Source of the DNA: an uncultured Tateyamaria sp.
GTDB taxonomy: Bacteria; Pseudomonadota; Alphaproteobacteria; Rhodobacterales; Rhodobacteraceae
Reading direction: 5' to 3'
NCBI GenBank assembly: GCA_905480645.1
Contig: CAJQRC010000001.1
Location: 130,957-194,956, forward strand
Length of the DNA: 64,000 nt
Shown: piece after piece, positions 26,428-35,992 of the stretch
Layout: each line of letters begins with the position of its first letter
How positions within the stretch are numbered: the stretch's first letter is position 1
The notes under the pieces: model-generated
Database searches by the model: none
Told to the model about the DNA's origin: nothing
What the model saw: only the letters and a program-made list of their open reading frames with translations
Made by a program: the position numbers and the translations under genes

Positions 26428-29400
26428 TGCGCCTGGCAGTATTAACATTATTTTTGGTTTGGCCAATCCATTTGGTCGCACAAGAAAGTAACGAGGATAG
26501 AGGTTTTCTAACCGGCTTGTTGGAACGTAGTCTTGGTGGAGAGGGGCGAACTGTCCAGATTTATGGCTTCACTGGAGCGTTTAGTAGCGAAGCAAAAATT
26601 GAAAAAATTAATATTTTAGATGATAACGGAACTTGGCTGACTTTAAATAATTTATCAGTAACGTGGACCAGATCTGCATTACTGCGTGGACGCATTGAGA
26701 TCGCAAAATTGAAAGTTTCTAGCATCAATTTAAAGCGCAAACCCCTACCGAAGCCTAGTAAAGGCATAAAGGCCGAAGCCAATCAGTTTAAACTACCAGA
26801 ATTACCAGCAGCGCTAGTCATTGAGAATATGAACATTGACAGCATTACAATAGGTACTGAAGTTGTTGGCGAAAAAATTACTTTATCATTAACGGGGGAT
26901 GCCCAATTAGCAAACGGTGCGGGTGATATTCGGTTGCAAGCTAAAAGAATTGATGGCCAATCAGCTAATCTGGATTTTGTGGGCGATTTCGAAAACCAAA
27001 CGAGTAGCATAAAGGTAGATTTGCGACTAGTAGAAGCAGCGGACGGGTTTATATCACGTATAATGGAAGTTCCTGACCGACCAAGTCTTGAGCTAGAGGT
27101 TAAAAGCGAGGGTTCACTCGACAATTTATTGGCCGACCTCACTTTAAAAACAAATGACCAAATACGCCTACACGGAACTCTAAAAACTGTTAGTGATAGC
27201 CGCGGATCAACTGATTTTGATTTTGATTTGAATGGAGATATTACCACACTTTTACTAAAAGAGTATGCCGAATTTTTTGGTCCAAAGGTTCAATTCGTAG
27301 CACATGGCGCACGTAGTTCAGACGGAACGTTATCACTGGACGAATTAACCGTTAAAACAAAAGCAATGAACCTAAAAGGACAGGCAGTTTTAGATTCAAA
27401 TTTTTGGCCTATTTTGCTTGATATTGAGGGAGAAGTTTCCAACCCATCTGGTGAAGCAGTCTTACTGCCCAGCTTCGGAGAACCCATCCAAATCAATTAT
27501 GCTAATCTTGATGTAGACTATAACACCTCCAGTGGCGATGAACTTAAAGCGCAGATCAATATCCAAGATTTTTCTTCGTCAAATGCCAAAGCAAAGTACT
27601 TGGTTTTAGACTTGGACGGTTTGATGCAGGCAAATGCAGATACCGTTCAAAAATTAATCGCAGGCTTAACTTTAAAAGCTATTGATTTTTTTCCAAGCAA
27701 CCAAAATGTTGCAAAAGCATTAGGGTCAACTATCCAAGGCAAGGCAGACATCAACTACATAAGTGGCGAACCGTTGCAATTGACAAATATTAACCTGAGC
27801 GGCGCCAACTGGAATCTTGAAGGCAAAGGAAAGGCCGATACTGTGTCTGGCGTGACGTTTGATACAAGTCTTATTTCCAGTGATTTATCTTCCTTTTCTG
27901 GACTGACTGGTGTCGCCCTCAAGGGGACTGGAACTCTCGGAGCAAGAGGTAAAGCACTTTTAGGTGGTTTTTTTAATATTCAAGTCAATGGGAAAACTGA
28001 AAACCTAACCGTTGGGGTGCCAGAATTAGATAAGTTACTGGCAGGGTCAACAACGCTTGATCTTGCGGCGGAGCGCAACGAACAAGGCATTTTTTTCAAT
28101 AAACTGAAGTTACAAAATTTAGCATTAAAGGCTGAAACAACAGCAGTTATCAAAAGTATTGGATCAAGTGCAAAATTTAATATCCAACTATTAGATACTG
28201 AAATACCTTTAACAAGTTTGTTTGGCTCTTTATCAATAGTCGGCACCGCCAAACAGAACACTGGGTTATGGAATATTCACACTGATTTAAGTGGAGCTAT
28301 TGATGCGACCGCAGACATTATAGCAGGGTCAAAACTAAATCGATTAGAATTAGACGTGACAGCGGAGGTAATGGATATATCATCTTTTCTACCTCAAGTA
28401 TCTGGATCTACCAGAATTATAGCAAGTGCTGTGAAAACCAAAGATGCATTGCAATTCGACGCAACTATGGAAGGCCCGATTAATCTAAAAGGAAAGATTA
28501 ATGGGCAGATAATACAAGAAAAGTTTTCTGCAAACTACAGCTTTGATATTCCTACCTTAGCACCAGTTGCACCAAATATATCAGAGGCACTGAACATCAC
28601 CGGCGAAGTTGAAAAACTTAAAAGTGGATGGGAATTTAACACTAATTTTTTCGGACCCTATGGCAGCCACGGCGACCTAGTATTAATTCTGGATTCTTCA
28701 AAAAAAACAATCGCCAAATATGATTTAAGTATTACAGATTTATCTAAATTTTCACCTCAAATACCTGGCCCAATATTCGCCTCAGGTCAAATCCTGAAGA
28801 ACGCCAAAGGTTGGCAGATCAACTCAGAAATCGATGCACCCTACAACAGTACAGGTCGGATACAAATCTATTTTGATAAAACAGACACACCTATATTGAA
28901 TTACCATTTAAATGTACCAGACGTTTCTCAAGTTGTCCCAAAGGCTGAAGGACCCTTAGAAGTAAATGGGGATATTTCAAAAATTTCTAATGGATGGAAA
29001 TTAATCGCCAATATAACAGCTCCCTACAGCATTACTGGAAACTTGACAGCAAAGCTCGAAAATGGCTTTGCTAATGCCAAATATACTATCTCTTTGCCCA
29101 ACTTAAGCAGTGAAGTAATCGGTGTCACCGGTAAAACTAATGCTGAAGGTAGCTTGCAACAGACTCATGAAGGATTTGATCTTCAAGCAATTATTATTGG
29201 GCCATCCGGTACAAATGGAGTTTTAGAAGGGCGTATTGGCAATGATGGAATACTGGATATTAAAACTAAGATACAAGCACAACTCGGGCTTGCAAACCAT
29301 TTCATTAGCCCACGGTCCATCGTTGGTGATGCCGACATTAACCTCACCATTAAGGGACAGCCTGCACTGTCATCCATAGCAGGAAAAATAACATTTAAGG

Positions 29401-30548
29401 GTGCCAGCTTGGCAACGCCCAACCTACCTTTTTCTTTTAATGACGTTAATGGATCCATAAGTCTAAACGGGTCACAGGCTAATATGGAGATACTCGCAGG
29501 CGTCACCGAAGGAGGAACAATCAGGATAAATGGTCCAATAGGTTTAAATAATAACTTATCAGCAAATTTAAGTATCGATCTAAATAATGTGAAGGCAATC
29601 GATCCACAGCTTTATACTAGCAAGAAAATTAGTGGGACACTTCGTTTTGATGGGCCCTTACTCAATGGCGCAAAAATAAGCGGGAAAGTAACTATTGGAA
29701 AAACTAAGGTTCAGATGCCATCTAGTGGGATTTCAAGTTCTGGCGAAATTCCCAAAATAAATAATATCGGGACGACGCGCCCAGTTATGCGTACTCTAGT
29801 TAATGCTGGGATTATTGACACAACCGCTGCCCCAACCACGCTGAAACCCGTATTTCCAATTGATGTTATAGTTAGTGCTCCAAAGAAAATTTTTGTAAAA
29901 GGACGTGGGGTAAATGCGGAGCTCGGCGGAAGCCTTCGACTGACGGGGACAACACAAAACTTAGTTTCAACAGGACAATTCGATTTAATCCGTGGACAAG
30001 TCGATGTGTTAACTAAGCGGCTCGCTCTGACCAAAGGGTCAATCAGCCTTCAAGGGCCATTCAAGGCTTTCTTGGTGTTTGTTGCTGAAACCGATACTCC
30101 AAATGGGTCTGCAACTATAACAATTGAGGGACCAACAGACGACTTAGTTATAAAATTTCAATCTACCCCGGAGGCACCAGAAGACGAGGTATTATCGCAA
30201 ATCTTCTTTGGCAGAAGCATAAGCCAACTTTCAGCGTTTCAAGCTCTACAAATGGCAGACGCAGTTGCAGCCATTGCCGGCCGAAGTGGTGTATCATTAA
30301 TTGGTCAATTACGCGACACCTTCAAGCTTGATGAACTGAACATAACAACTGATAGCCAAGGGGAAACCAATCTACGCGTCGGTAAGTATTTATCAAAAAA
30401 CGTGTATTCTGATATAGTTATAGGCGGTGAAGATGGTCCTGAAGTTTCAATTAATGTTGACCTTACGCCAAGTATTACATTGCGAGGTAGCGTTGAAACA
30501 GAAACTAGTGACACAACGATCGGCATTTTTATTCAAAACGATTATTAA
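26427..30548 (+). CDS. tamB: TamB-like translocation and assembly module protein
   Basis: TamB is an inner-membrane-anchored, periplasm-spanning protein that partners TamA and belongs to the AsmA/VPS13-like lipid-transfer group. It has 1373 aa from the ATG at 26427, which overlaps the tamA stop (TGATG). The N-terminal hydrophobic stretch MRLAVLTLFLVWPIHLVAQE could be a signal peptide or anchor. The rest is predicted beta-rich. The C-terminal DUF490 domain (about residues 1030-1373) ends in TIGIFIQNDY; LSQIFFGRSISQLS is its conserved motif. A region of 61-residue repeats lies in the middle (see the repeat entry). The composition is Asn/Lys/Ile-rich, like the AT-rich background. Confidence 0.92.
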   Translation: MRLAVLTLFLVWPIHLVAQESNEDRGFLTGLLERSLGGEGRTVQIYGFTGAFSSEAKIEKINILDDNGTWLTLNNLSVTWTRSALLRGRIEIAKLKVSSINLKRKPLPKPSKGIKAEANQFKLPELPAALVIENMNIDSITIGTEVVGEKITLSLTGDAQLANGAGDIRLQAKRIDGQSANLDFVGDFENQTSSIKVDLRLVEAADGFISRIMEVPDRPSLELEVKSEGSLDNLLADLTLKTNDQIRLHGTLKTVSDSRGSTDFDFDLNGDITTLLLKEYAEFFGPKVQFVAHGARSSDGTLSLDELTVKTKAMNLKGQAVLDSNFWPILLDIEGEVSNPSGEAVLLPSFGEPIQINYANLDVDYNTSSGDELKAQINIQDFSSSNAKAKYLVLDLDGLMQANADTVQKLIAGLTLKAIDFFPSNQNVAKALGSTIQGKADINYISGEPLQLTNINLSGANWNLEGKGKADTVSGVTFDTSLISSDLSSFSGLTGVALKGTGTLGARGKALLGGFFNIQVNGKTENLTVGVPELDKLLAGSTTLDLAAERNEQGIFFNKLKLQNLALKAETTAVIKSIGSSAKFNIQLLDTEIPLTSLFGSLSIVGTAKQNTGLWNIHTDLSGAIDATADIIAGSKLNRLELDVTAEVMDISSFLPQVSGSTRIIASAVKTKDALQFDATMEGPINLKGKINGQIIQEKFSANYSFDIPTLAPVAPNISEALNITGEVEKLKSGWEFNTNFFGPYGSHGDLVLILDSSKKTIAKYDLSITDLSKFSPQIPGPIFASGQILKNAKGWQINSEIDAPYNSTGRIQIYFDKTDTPILNYHLNVPDVSQVVPKAEGPLEVNGDISKISNGWKLIANITAPYSITGNLTAKLENGFANAKYTISLPNLSSEVIGVTGKTNAEGSLQQTHEGFDLQAIIIGPSGTNGVLEGRIGNDGILDIKTKIQAQLGLANHFISPRSIVGDADINLTIKGQPALSSIAGKITFKGASLATPNLPFSFNDVNGSISLNGSQANMEILAGVTEGGTIRINGPIGLNNNLSANLSIDLNNVKAIDPQLYTSKKISGTLRFDGPLLNGAKISGKVTIGKTKVQMPSSGISSSGEIPKINNIGTTRPVMRTLVNAGIIDTTAAPTTLKPVFPIDVIVSAPKKIFVKGRGVNAELGGSLRLTGTTQNLVSTGQFDLIRGQVDVLTKRLALTKGSISLQGPFKAFLVFVAETDTPNGSATITIEGPTDDLVIKFQSTPEAPEDEVLSQIFFGRSISQLSAFQALQMADAVAAIAGRSGVSLIGQLRDTFKLDELNITTDSQGETNLRVGKYLSKNVYSDIVIGGEDGPEVSINVDLTPSITLRGSVETETSDTTIGIFIQNDY
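28540..29240 (+). repeat. Four degenerate 61-residue repeats within tamB
   Basis: Four in-frame units share the pattern Y-x-(L/I)-x3-L-(S)-x5-P-x8-G-x-I-x-K-x4-GW-x6-APY-x3-G. Anchor glycines lie at nucleotides 28602, 28785, 28968 and 29148, a period of 183, 183 and 180 bp. Examples of the anchor segment are NITGEVEKLKSGWEFN, FASGQILKNAKGWQIN, EVNGDISKISNGWKLI and NAEGSLQQTHEGFDLQ. The DNA is diverged, so this is an old protein-level duplication rather than a recent tandem repeat. Confidence 0.8.
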
Positions 30549-30754
30549 ATTTTCATACATTTCCTGAGGATCAAAATTCGAAGCCTGTCTGTTACAACGA
30601 TAAAATCAGGCATCATTTTCTTGGGTTGCTAAGAAAACATCATAAATAAAAAAATAGACTACAATCGCTAGTTACTCAGACGTATTTATTAATACTATTC
30701 CTACAAATTTTAACGTTACTTGTATAGCAAACCGAAATAGCGTTGGTTTTGAAA

Positions 30755-32005
30755 ATGAAACAAAAAAATATATTAGTAGCTGGTGCAGGCATCGTTGGGA
30801 TTTCTAGTGCAATTTGGTTACAGCGTGCAGGCCATAAAGTAACTGTAGTTGACCGTAAGGGACCAGCTTCTGGCACTAGCTACGGGAATGCAGGCGTTTT
30901 GGCTGCAGGTGCGATAGTCCCAGTAACTATTCCTAGCCTGATAACCAAAGCACCATTGATGCTTTTTGACAAGGACTCACCATTGTTCCTGAAGTGGTTC
31001 TATCTGCCTAAACTGGTATCCTTTCTCCCGAAATATATGAGCTTTGCTACAAACGCGCATGTTGATTACTATAGTCAAGCTATGAGTACTCTACTACTCG
31101 ACAGTGCTGCCCAGCACCGCGCGTTAGCCTTGGGTACGGCTGCAGAGCGGTTTATCTATGAAGATGATTATTGCTTTGGTTACGCCACAAAAGCCTCGTT
31201 TGAAGCCGACAAATATAGCTGGCAAAAACGAGATGCGGTTGGGGTGCGCTATGAGGTTATTTGTGGAAGAAAATACGCTGATTTCGATCCTATCTTTGGA
31301 GATGCTTTCGAAACAGTAGTTAGGTGTAAGGATCATGGGCGAATTTCAGATCCTGGGGCTTATGTTCAGGCGCTTTCAGATCACTTTGTTGAGCAAGGTG
31401 GAGAGCTACTTATCACTTCAATAAATGATATTCAGATAAAAGGTGGTCTCATTTCTGGGCTTGAAACCGATCACGGCGTTTTGAGTGCGGATGCAATAGT
31501 TTTTGCTTTAGGTCCTTGGTCAAAAAAAATTGCCCACAAACTGGGTGTTAAAGTTCCTTTAGAAAGCGAACGCGGATATCACATTGAGTTGGTCAATCCC
31601 TCCGAGATGCCACGCGCACCAATGATGGTCGCCAAAAGTAAGTTTGTGATTACACCAATGGAAGGGCGCATTCGTGCCGCCGGTGTAATTGAATTTGGCG
31701 GATTGACGAGTGCTGTCAGCAAAGCACCATTCGAATTGCTGAAACGTCAGCTTGCTTCCTTACTACCGAGAGTAACTTATAAGCGTTTAGACGAGTGGAT
31801 GGGACATCGTCCTGCACCTGCAGATAGTTTGCCCATTATAGGAGAGAATGACAAACAAGGGCGCAGTTATAGTGCATTTGGACATCAACATGTTGGCTTG
31901 ACAGGAGGACCTAAAACAGGTCGTCTAATAGCTGAAATGATTTCAGGGAAGAAACCCAATATCGATCTAACCCCATTTCACCCGTCGAAACACCAGACCC
32001 GCTAA
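30755..32005 (+). CDS. FAD-dependent D-amino-acid dehydrogenase-like oxidoreductase (DadA family)
   Basis: A DAO/DadA-family flavoprotein of 416 aa from the ATG at 30755 (a TTG 4 codons earlier is in frame). The Rossmann motif is ILVAGAGIVGISSAIWLQRAGH at the N-terminus, followed by the acidic VVDRKG. GTSYGNAGVLAAGA is the family segment after the FAD loop, and HVGLTGGPKTGRLIAEMISG the C-terminal FAD motif. Such enzymes oxidise D-amino acids or related secondary amines and pass electrons to the respiratory chain. The substrate cannot be read from sequence. It is followed after 24 bp by a complete TRAP transporter and a racemase-family gene, suggesting uptake and oxidation of one class of amino-acid-like substrate. 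Confidence 0.85.
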   Translation: MKQKNILVAGAGIVGISSAIWLQRAGHKVTVVDRKGPASGTSYGNAGVLAAGAIVPVTIPSLITKAPLMLFDKDSPLFLKWFYLPKLVSFLPKYMSFATNAHVDYYSQAMSTLLLDSAAQHRALALGTAAERFIYEDDYCFGYATKASFEADKYSWQKRDAVGVRYEVICGRKYADFDPIFGDAFETVVRCKDHGRISDPGAYVQALSDHFVEQGGELLITSINDIQIKGGLISGLETDHGVLSADAIVFALGPWSKKIAHKLGVKVPLESERGYHIELVNPSEMPRAPMMVAKSKFVITPMEGRIRAAGVIEFGGLTSAVSKAPFELLKRQLASLLPRVTYKRLDEWMGHRPAPADSLPIIGENDKQGRSYSAFGHQHVGLTGGPKTGRLIAEMISGKKPNIDLTPFHPSKHQTR

Positions 32006-32029
32006 CTGGTACAGTCATAAGGAGTTATC

Positions 32030-33007
32030 ATGGCAAATTTTCTAAAAGCAGGTATTGCTTTGGCCTTAACCACAACCGCGGCTATTGCAGACGGTCACGC
32101 ACAAAACTGGGATATGCCTATGGCGTATGCCGCCACAAACTATCATTCTGAGCAGGGTGTGATTTTCGCAGATCGCGTTCGCGAATATACAGATGGCGCA
32201 ATTAATATCACTGTTCATCCCGGAGGCTCGCTCTTTGGTGGTGGTGATATTAAGCGAGCAGTGCAAACCGGCCAAGTTCCTATCGGTGAGCGGTTCATGT
32301 CAGCGCACGCCAATGAAGCACCATTACTTGGTTGGGATAACCTGCCATTTATTGCTACGAGCTATGCAGATAATGCAAAATTATGGGATGCTGCCCGCGA
32401 CAGCGTGAATGCACAACTTGCTGATCTGAACCTTGTAGCTCTCTACACATGTCCATGGCCAGGCCAAGGGTTCTATTTTAACAAAGAAGTGGCGTCTTCA
32501 GCGGACACCCAAGGAATAAAGTTTCGCAGCTATAACTCAGCCACCGCAACATTTGCCCAAGAGTTAGGCATGATTCCTGTTCAAATTGAAGCCGCCGAGT
32601 TAAGCCAAGCGTTAGCCACTGGAGTTGCATCATCTTTCATTTCTTCTGGCTCGACCGGCTACGACAGAAAAGTATGGGAGCATCTGAGCCACTATTACAA
32701 AGTCAACGCCTGGCTTCCTAGAAATTACGTAATGGTTAATACGCAAGTCTGGGATGAACTTGACGATGCAACTAAATCCGCAATTCAAAAAGCAGCTGAT
32801 GAAACAGCAGCATCCTGTGCCGCTAAGTCTGAAGATCTTGCCAATTTTTACTTCGAAGAATTGGAGAAAAATGGTATGACTGTGGAGAATGCTAGCCCCG
32901 AGTTTCTTAAGGAACTGGAAACAATTGGTGAAAAAATGACCAAAGAGTGGTTAGTCAATGCTGGAGATTCTGGCCAAGCGATCATCGACGCTTATAATGC
33001 TAACTAA
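32030..33007 (+). CDS. TRAP transporter substrate-binding protein (DctP family)
   Basis: This is the periplasmic binding subunit of a tripartite ATP-independent periplasmic transporter; it captures a carboxylate-containing ligand. It has 325 aa with AAGGAG upstream of the ATG. The N-terminus MANFLKAGIALALTTTAAIADGHA is a signal peptide, probably cleaved after ADGHA. The DctP-type core includes FADRVREYTDGAINITVHPGGSLF and the ligand-carboxylate region GIKFRSYNSATATFAQELG, where Arg in KFRSYN would be the canonical ligand-binding arginine. A strong terminator follows immediately, which should make this subunit more abundant than the membrane subunits. The ligand is unknown; the neighbours point to an amino-acid-like or hydroxy/keto acid. 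Confidence 0.9.
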   Translation: MANFLKAGIALALTTTAAIADGHAQNWDMPMAYAATNYHSEQGVIFADRVREYTDGAINITVHPGGSLFGGGDIKRAVQTGQVPIGERFMSAHANEAPLLGWDNLPFIATSYADNAKLWDAARDSVNAQLADLNLVALYTCPWPGQGFYFNKEVASSADTQGIKFRSYNSATATFAQELGMIPVQIEAAELSQALATGVASSFISSGSTGYDRKVWEHLSHYYKVNAWLPRNYVMVNTQVWDELDDATKSAIQKAADETAASCAAKSEDLANFYFEELEKNGMTVENASPEFLKELETIGEKMTKEWLVNAGDSGQAIIDAYNAN

Positions 33008-33017
33008 ATCGTTGGAT

Positions 33018-33047
33018 GGGGCGATAAATTAGTCGCCCCTTTTTTTT
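33018..33047 (+). terminator. Strong intrinsic terminator between dctP and dctQ
   Basis: A perfect 7 bp stem GGGGCGA/TCGCCCC (33018-33024 with 33033-33039) and an 8-nt loop are followed by eight T residues (33040-33047). It lies 10 bp after the binding-protein stop and 15 bp before dctQ. It probably terminates most transcripts after the binding protein and allows partial read-through to dctQM. Confidence 0.9.
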
Positions 33048-33062
33048 CTAGGAATCCAACTA

Positions 33063-33776
33063 ATGCATGATTGGTCCCCAATTTTAGGCCTGCCCCTATG
33101 GGTTTGGCTTTTCATTTTTCCAAGCATTGTTGCTATAATCCTCTGGTGGCTTGGGCCGAGTGCAGTCAGGTTTCTGAAGCCAGTTTGGTTAGTTTTAGAT
33201 ATTTTATATCTTGCATCAGGCATTACTGCAGCTTGTTTTATGGTTACAATACTTGTTCTAATCGTATCAGGTATGATTGCCCGCTGGAGTGGAGTAGCAT
33301 TACCTGGCACAACCGAGTTCGCTGGTTATGCAATGGCAGCAACTTCGTTTTTTGCACTGTCATATGCCATGACAAGGGGCGCGCATATCCGCGTATCAAT
33401 ATTGCTAAATGCGAATGCATTTTTCAGTCGCTGGCTGGATGTCTTTGCAGTCTTCGGAGCGGCTGTGATTGCCACGTATTTTGCACGTTATGCGGTAAAA
33501 ACAAATATTTTTTCTAAAATATTAAATGATCGTACTCAAGGGCAGGACCAAATCCCAGAATGGATAATTACACTAATAAGCCTACCTTCCATTTCGCCCA
33601 GAAGATGGGGAGATTCAATAGCAGACACTTCTTCAGAACTTGTTTACACACCGGTCTGGGTACCACAACTAGCTATGTCAATTGGAACAATCATATTGGC
33701 AATCGCACTTTGGGATACACTGTACAGGACGCTTACAACTAACAAAAATCCGACACGTGGGGAAGTCACGGCATGA
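33063..33776 (+). CDS. TRAP transporter small membrane subunit (DctQ family)
   Basis: DctQ is the small integral membrane subunit that couples the binding protein to the DctM permease. It has 237 aa, longer than the usual 160-200. An extra N-terminal helix (LPLWVWLFIFPSIVAIILWW) precedes the family core, and a hydrophilic loop of about 40 residues (FSKILNDRTQGQDQIPEW onward) lies before the last helix. Core features are FAGYAMAATSFFALSYAMTRGAHIRVSILL, the typical GAHIRV motif, and a C-terminal QLAMSIGTIILAIALW helix. Its ATG follows the terminator by 15 bp with a weak ribosome site (CTAGGAATCC). The stop overlaps dctM (ATGA). Confidence 0.85.
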   Translation: MHDWSPILGLPLWVWLFIFPSIVAIILWWLGPSAVRFLKPVWLVLDILYLASGITAACFMVTILVLIVSGMIARWSGVALPGTTEFAGYAMAATSFFALSYAMTRGAHIRVSILLNANAFFSRWLDVFAVFGAAVIATYFARYAVKTNIFSKILNDRTQGQDQIPEWIITLISLPSISPRRWGDSIADTSSELVYTPVWVPQLAMSIGTIILAIALWDTLYRTLTTNKNPTRGEVTA

Positions 33777-35086
33777 CCGAAGCTTACGCGACAATCGTTT
33801 TCCTTTTTGTTCTTTTCGCACTGCTCGGATCATCGATTTGGGTTGGCCTTGCGCTGATGGGCGTTGCATGGGTTGGAATGGAATTGTTTACTACGAGGCC
33901 CGCCGGTGATGCGATGATAACTACTATCTGGACAGGTGCAAGCAGTTGGACCCTGACCGCTCTACCATTATTCATCTGGATGGGTGAAATTCTATACCGT
34001 ACTCGCCTTTCACAGGACATGTTTCGAGGACTAACACCATGGATGCGTTGGTTGCCGGGTGGCTTATTACACACGAATATAGCCGGCTGCACAATTTTCG
34101 CGGCGGTCTCAGGTTCCTCAGCCGCAACACTGACTACTGTTGGTAAAATGTCTATACCAGAACTGCGCGCACGGGGTTACCCAGAGTACATGATTATTGG
34201 CACATTAGCAGGTGCAGCTACTTTAGGCTTAATGATCCCACCTTCATTAACGCTTATAGTTTATGGTGTCTCTATAAACGAAAGCATCATTGAGCTTTTC
34301 ATGGCAGGCATAATACCAGGTCTTGTCCTGGCAGCACTCTTTGCCAGCTATATTATTGGTTGGCATTTTTTTCGGCCTAATGAGCGTCCAAAAGATGAAC
34401 CCTTTATGACATTTAGAACTATGCTGATCGAGAGCCGTTTTCTTGTGCCCGTCTTGCTCTTGGTTTTTGCGGTAATTGGTTCAATGTATTTTGGCTGGGC
34501 AACAGCTACTGAAGCTGCAGCAGTTGGAGTGCTAGGCTCTTTAGTTTTAGCCGCATTTCAAAGGTCATTAACTAAACAAGCTTTCTTTGCCTCACTAATG
34601 GGTGCAACACGCACCTCGGCCATGATCGCACTCATCCTCATGGGTGCTGCATTCTTGTCCCTTGCTATGGGCTTTACCGGCCTGCCAAGAGCACTGGCAA
34701 CTGCAATTGAAGGATTCGATCTTTCTCCAATTACCTTAATTGCTGCATTAACAGTTTTTTATATCATTCTTGGTATGTTCCTTGATGGAATTTCATCAGT
34801 CGTACTGACCATGGCTATAGTAGAACCCATGATCCGTCAGGCTGGGATTGACGTAATATGGTTTGGCATCTTCATTGTGGTAGTAGTTGAGATGGCGCAA
34901 GTAACACCACCTATCGGCTTCAATCTTTTTGTACTACAGGGTATGACAAAACACGAAATTTCATACATCTCTAAGGTCGCCGTTCCTATGGTGGTGTTGA
35001 TGTTACTGATGGTTGTTATTCTCGTAATTTGGCCAGAATTAGCAACTTGGTTGCCAGATAATATTCGGTCATCCAGAATAGAATGA
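33773..35086 (+). CDS. TRAP transporter large permease subunit (DctM family)
   Basis: This is the 12-helix permease that drives solute uptake using a sodium or proton gradient. It has 437 aa, full length. Conserved stretches include FAAVSGSSAATLTTVGKMSIPELRARGY, GTLAGAATLGLMIPPSLTLIVYGVS and VEMAQVTPPIGFNLFVLQGM, all hallmarks of DctM. The start overlaps dctQ by 4 bp and the stop overlaps the racemase-family gene by 4 bp (ATGA), so the three are translated as a unit. Confidence 0.95.
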   Translation: MTEAYATIVFLFVLFALLGSSIWVGLALMGVAWVGMELFTTRPAGDAMITTIWTGASSWTLTALPLFIWMGEILYRTRLSQDMFRGLTPWMRWLPGGLLHTNIAGCTIFAAVSGSSAATLTTVGKMSIPELRARGYPEYMIIGTLAGAATLGLMIPPSLTLIVYGVSINESIIELFMAGIIPGLVLAALFASYIIGWHFFRPNERPKDEPFMTFRTMLIESRFLVPVLLLVFAVIGSMYFGWATATEAAAVGVLGSLVLAAFQRSLTKQAFFASLMGATRTSAMIALILMGAAFLSLAMGFTGLPRALATAIEGFDLSPITLIAALTVFYIILGMFLDGISSVVLTMAIVEPMIRQAGIDVIWFGIFIVVVVEMAQVTPPIGFNLFVLQGMTKHEISYISKVAVPMVVLMLLMVVILVIWPELATWLPDNIRSSRIE

Positions 35087-35745
35087 GACCTGCTGTAACC
35101 GTATTACAACTTGACACGCAGTTTCCGCGCATTCCAGGAGATGTTGCTTGTCCAGAAACATACTTGGATAAAATTGAGATCATCCGGATACCCAAGGCCT
35201 CAGTTAGTCACATAGTCACAGAAGACCCTAACCAGATTGATATCCAACCCTTCATTACTGCTATGCAAGCATCAAAAGGTGACATCATCACGACATCTTG
35301 TGGTTTTCTAGCAAGTCGACAAAAAGATCTGCAATCTGTGTCCATGCGACCCGTTTTAGCTTCAGCACTCGTCTCCTTGCCTCGTTTAGCAGCAATAAAA
35401 CAAAGCATATCAGTGCTTACATTTGATCATAAGAAATTAATTTCAGGACAAGTAAAGCTACTAAAGAACCACGTTAAGCAAGTAATTGGTTTACACAGTG
35501 AAACACACTTACGGAACGTTATTGAGCTGGATAGCCTCACACTAGATCAACACAAAGCTGGATCAGAAATAAAAACAATAATCGAGACCGAACTCGCACC
35601 AACCTGTAAATGTTTATTAATGGAATGTACGAATTTACCCCCCTACAAATCTGTAATCAGAGAGGCTTTCAAAGGATCAATCTCTGACATTCTTACAGAG
35701 ATAGAATTCTTACGTCCTGGTACGATTAATCCTACTTTTCTCTAG
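35083..35745 (+). CDS. Aspartate/glutamate racemase-superfamily protein
   Basis: A 220 aa protein whose layout fits the Asp/Glu/hydantoin racemase superfamily. The N-terminal catalytic cysteine is seen in DIITTSCGFLAS (about residues 66-77) and the C-terminal one in CLLMECTNLPPY (about 181-192), a two-cysteine arrangement. These enzymes racemise or isomerise amino acids and related acids without cofactors. The specific reaction is unknown. It is the last gene of the FAD dehydrogenase-TRAP operon (4 bp overlap with dctM). That supports a role in converting the stereochemistry of the imported compound before or after oxidation. The family was recognised by eye, so the exact subgroup is uncertain. 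Confidence 0.7.
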   Translation: MRPAVTVLQLDTQFPRIPGDVACPETYLDKIEIIRIPKASVSHIVTEDPNQIDIQPFITAMQASKGDIITTSCGFLASRQKDLQSVSMRPVLASALVSLPRLAAIKQSISVLTFDHKKLISGQVKLLKNHVKQVIGLHSETHLRNVIELDSLTLDQHKAGSEIKTIIETELAPTCKCLLMECTNLPPYKSVIREAFKGSISDILTEIEFLRPGTINPTFL

Positions 35746-35992
35746 TAAACACCAATTTGGATACAGACAAATTAACGAAATGGTCTTACGACATTCCGAT
35801 GTAAATTTTTTCAAAGGGCAGAGATGAAATTTACATATATAGAATACGACTATTAGAGCACCGATAAGACTTTATATTTCTAAGATAGACTAAAAAAACA
35901 CGCAATTTATGTTCATTATTTGTAAGTCTGATGATTAACTATATTTACATATTATTTGTGTTTTTACCAAATTAGTATGATATTAACTACTA

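Noticed and set aside
33071..33517. A 148-codon plus-strand ORF inside dctQ
   Set aside because: It is an out-of-frame shadow; the dctQ frame contains the family motifs and membrane helices.
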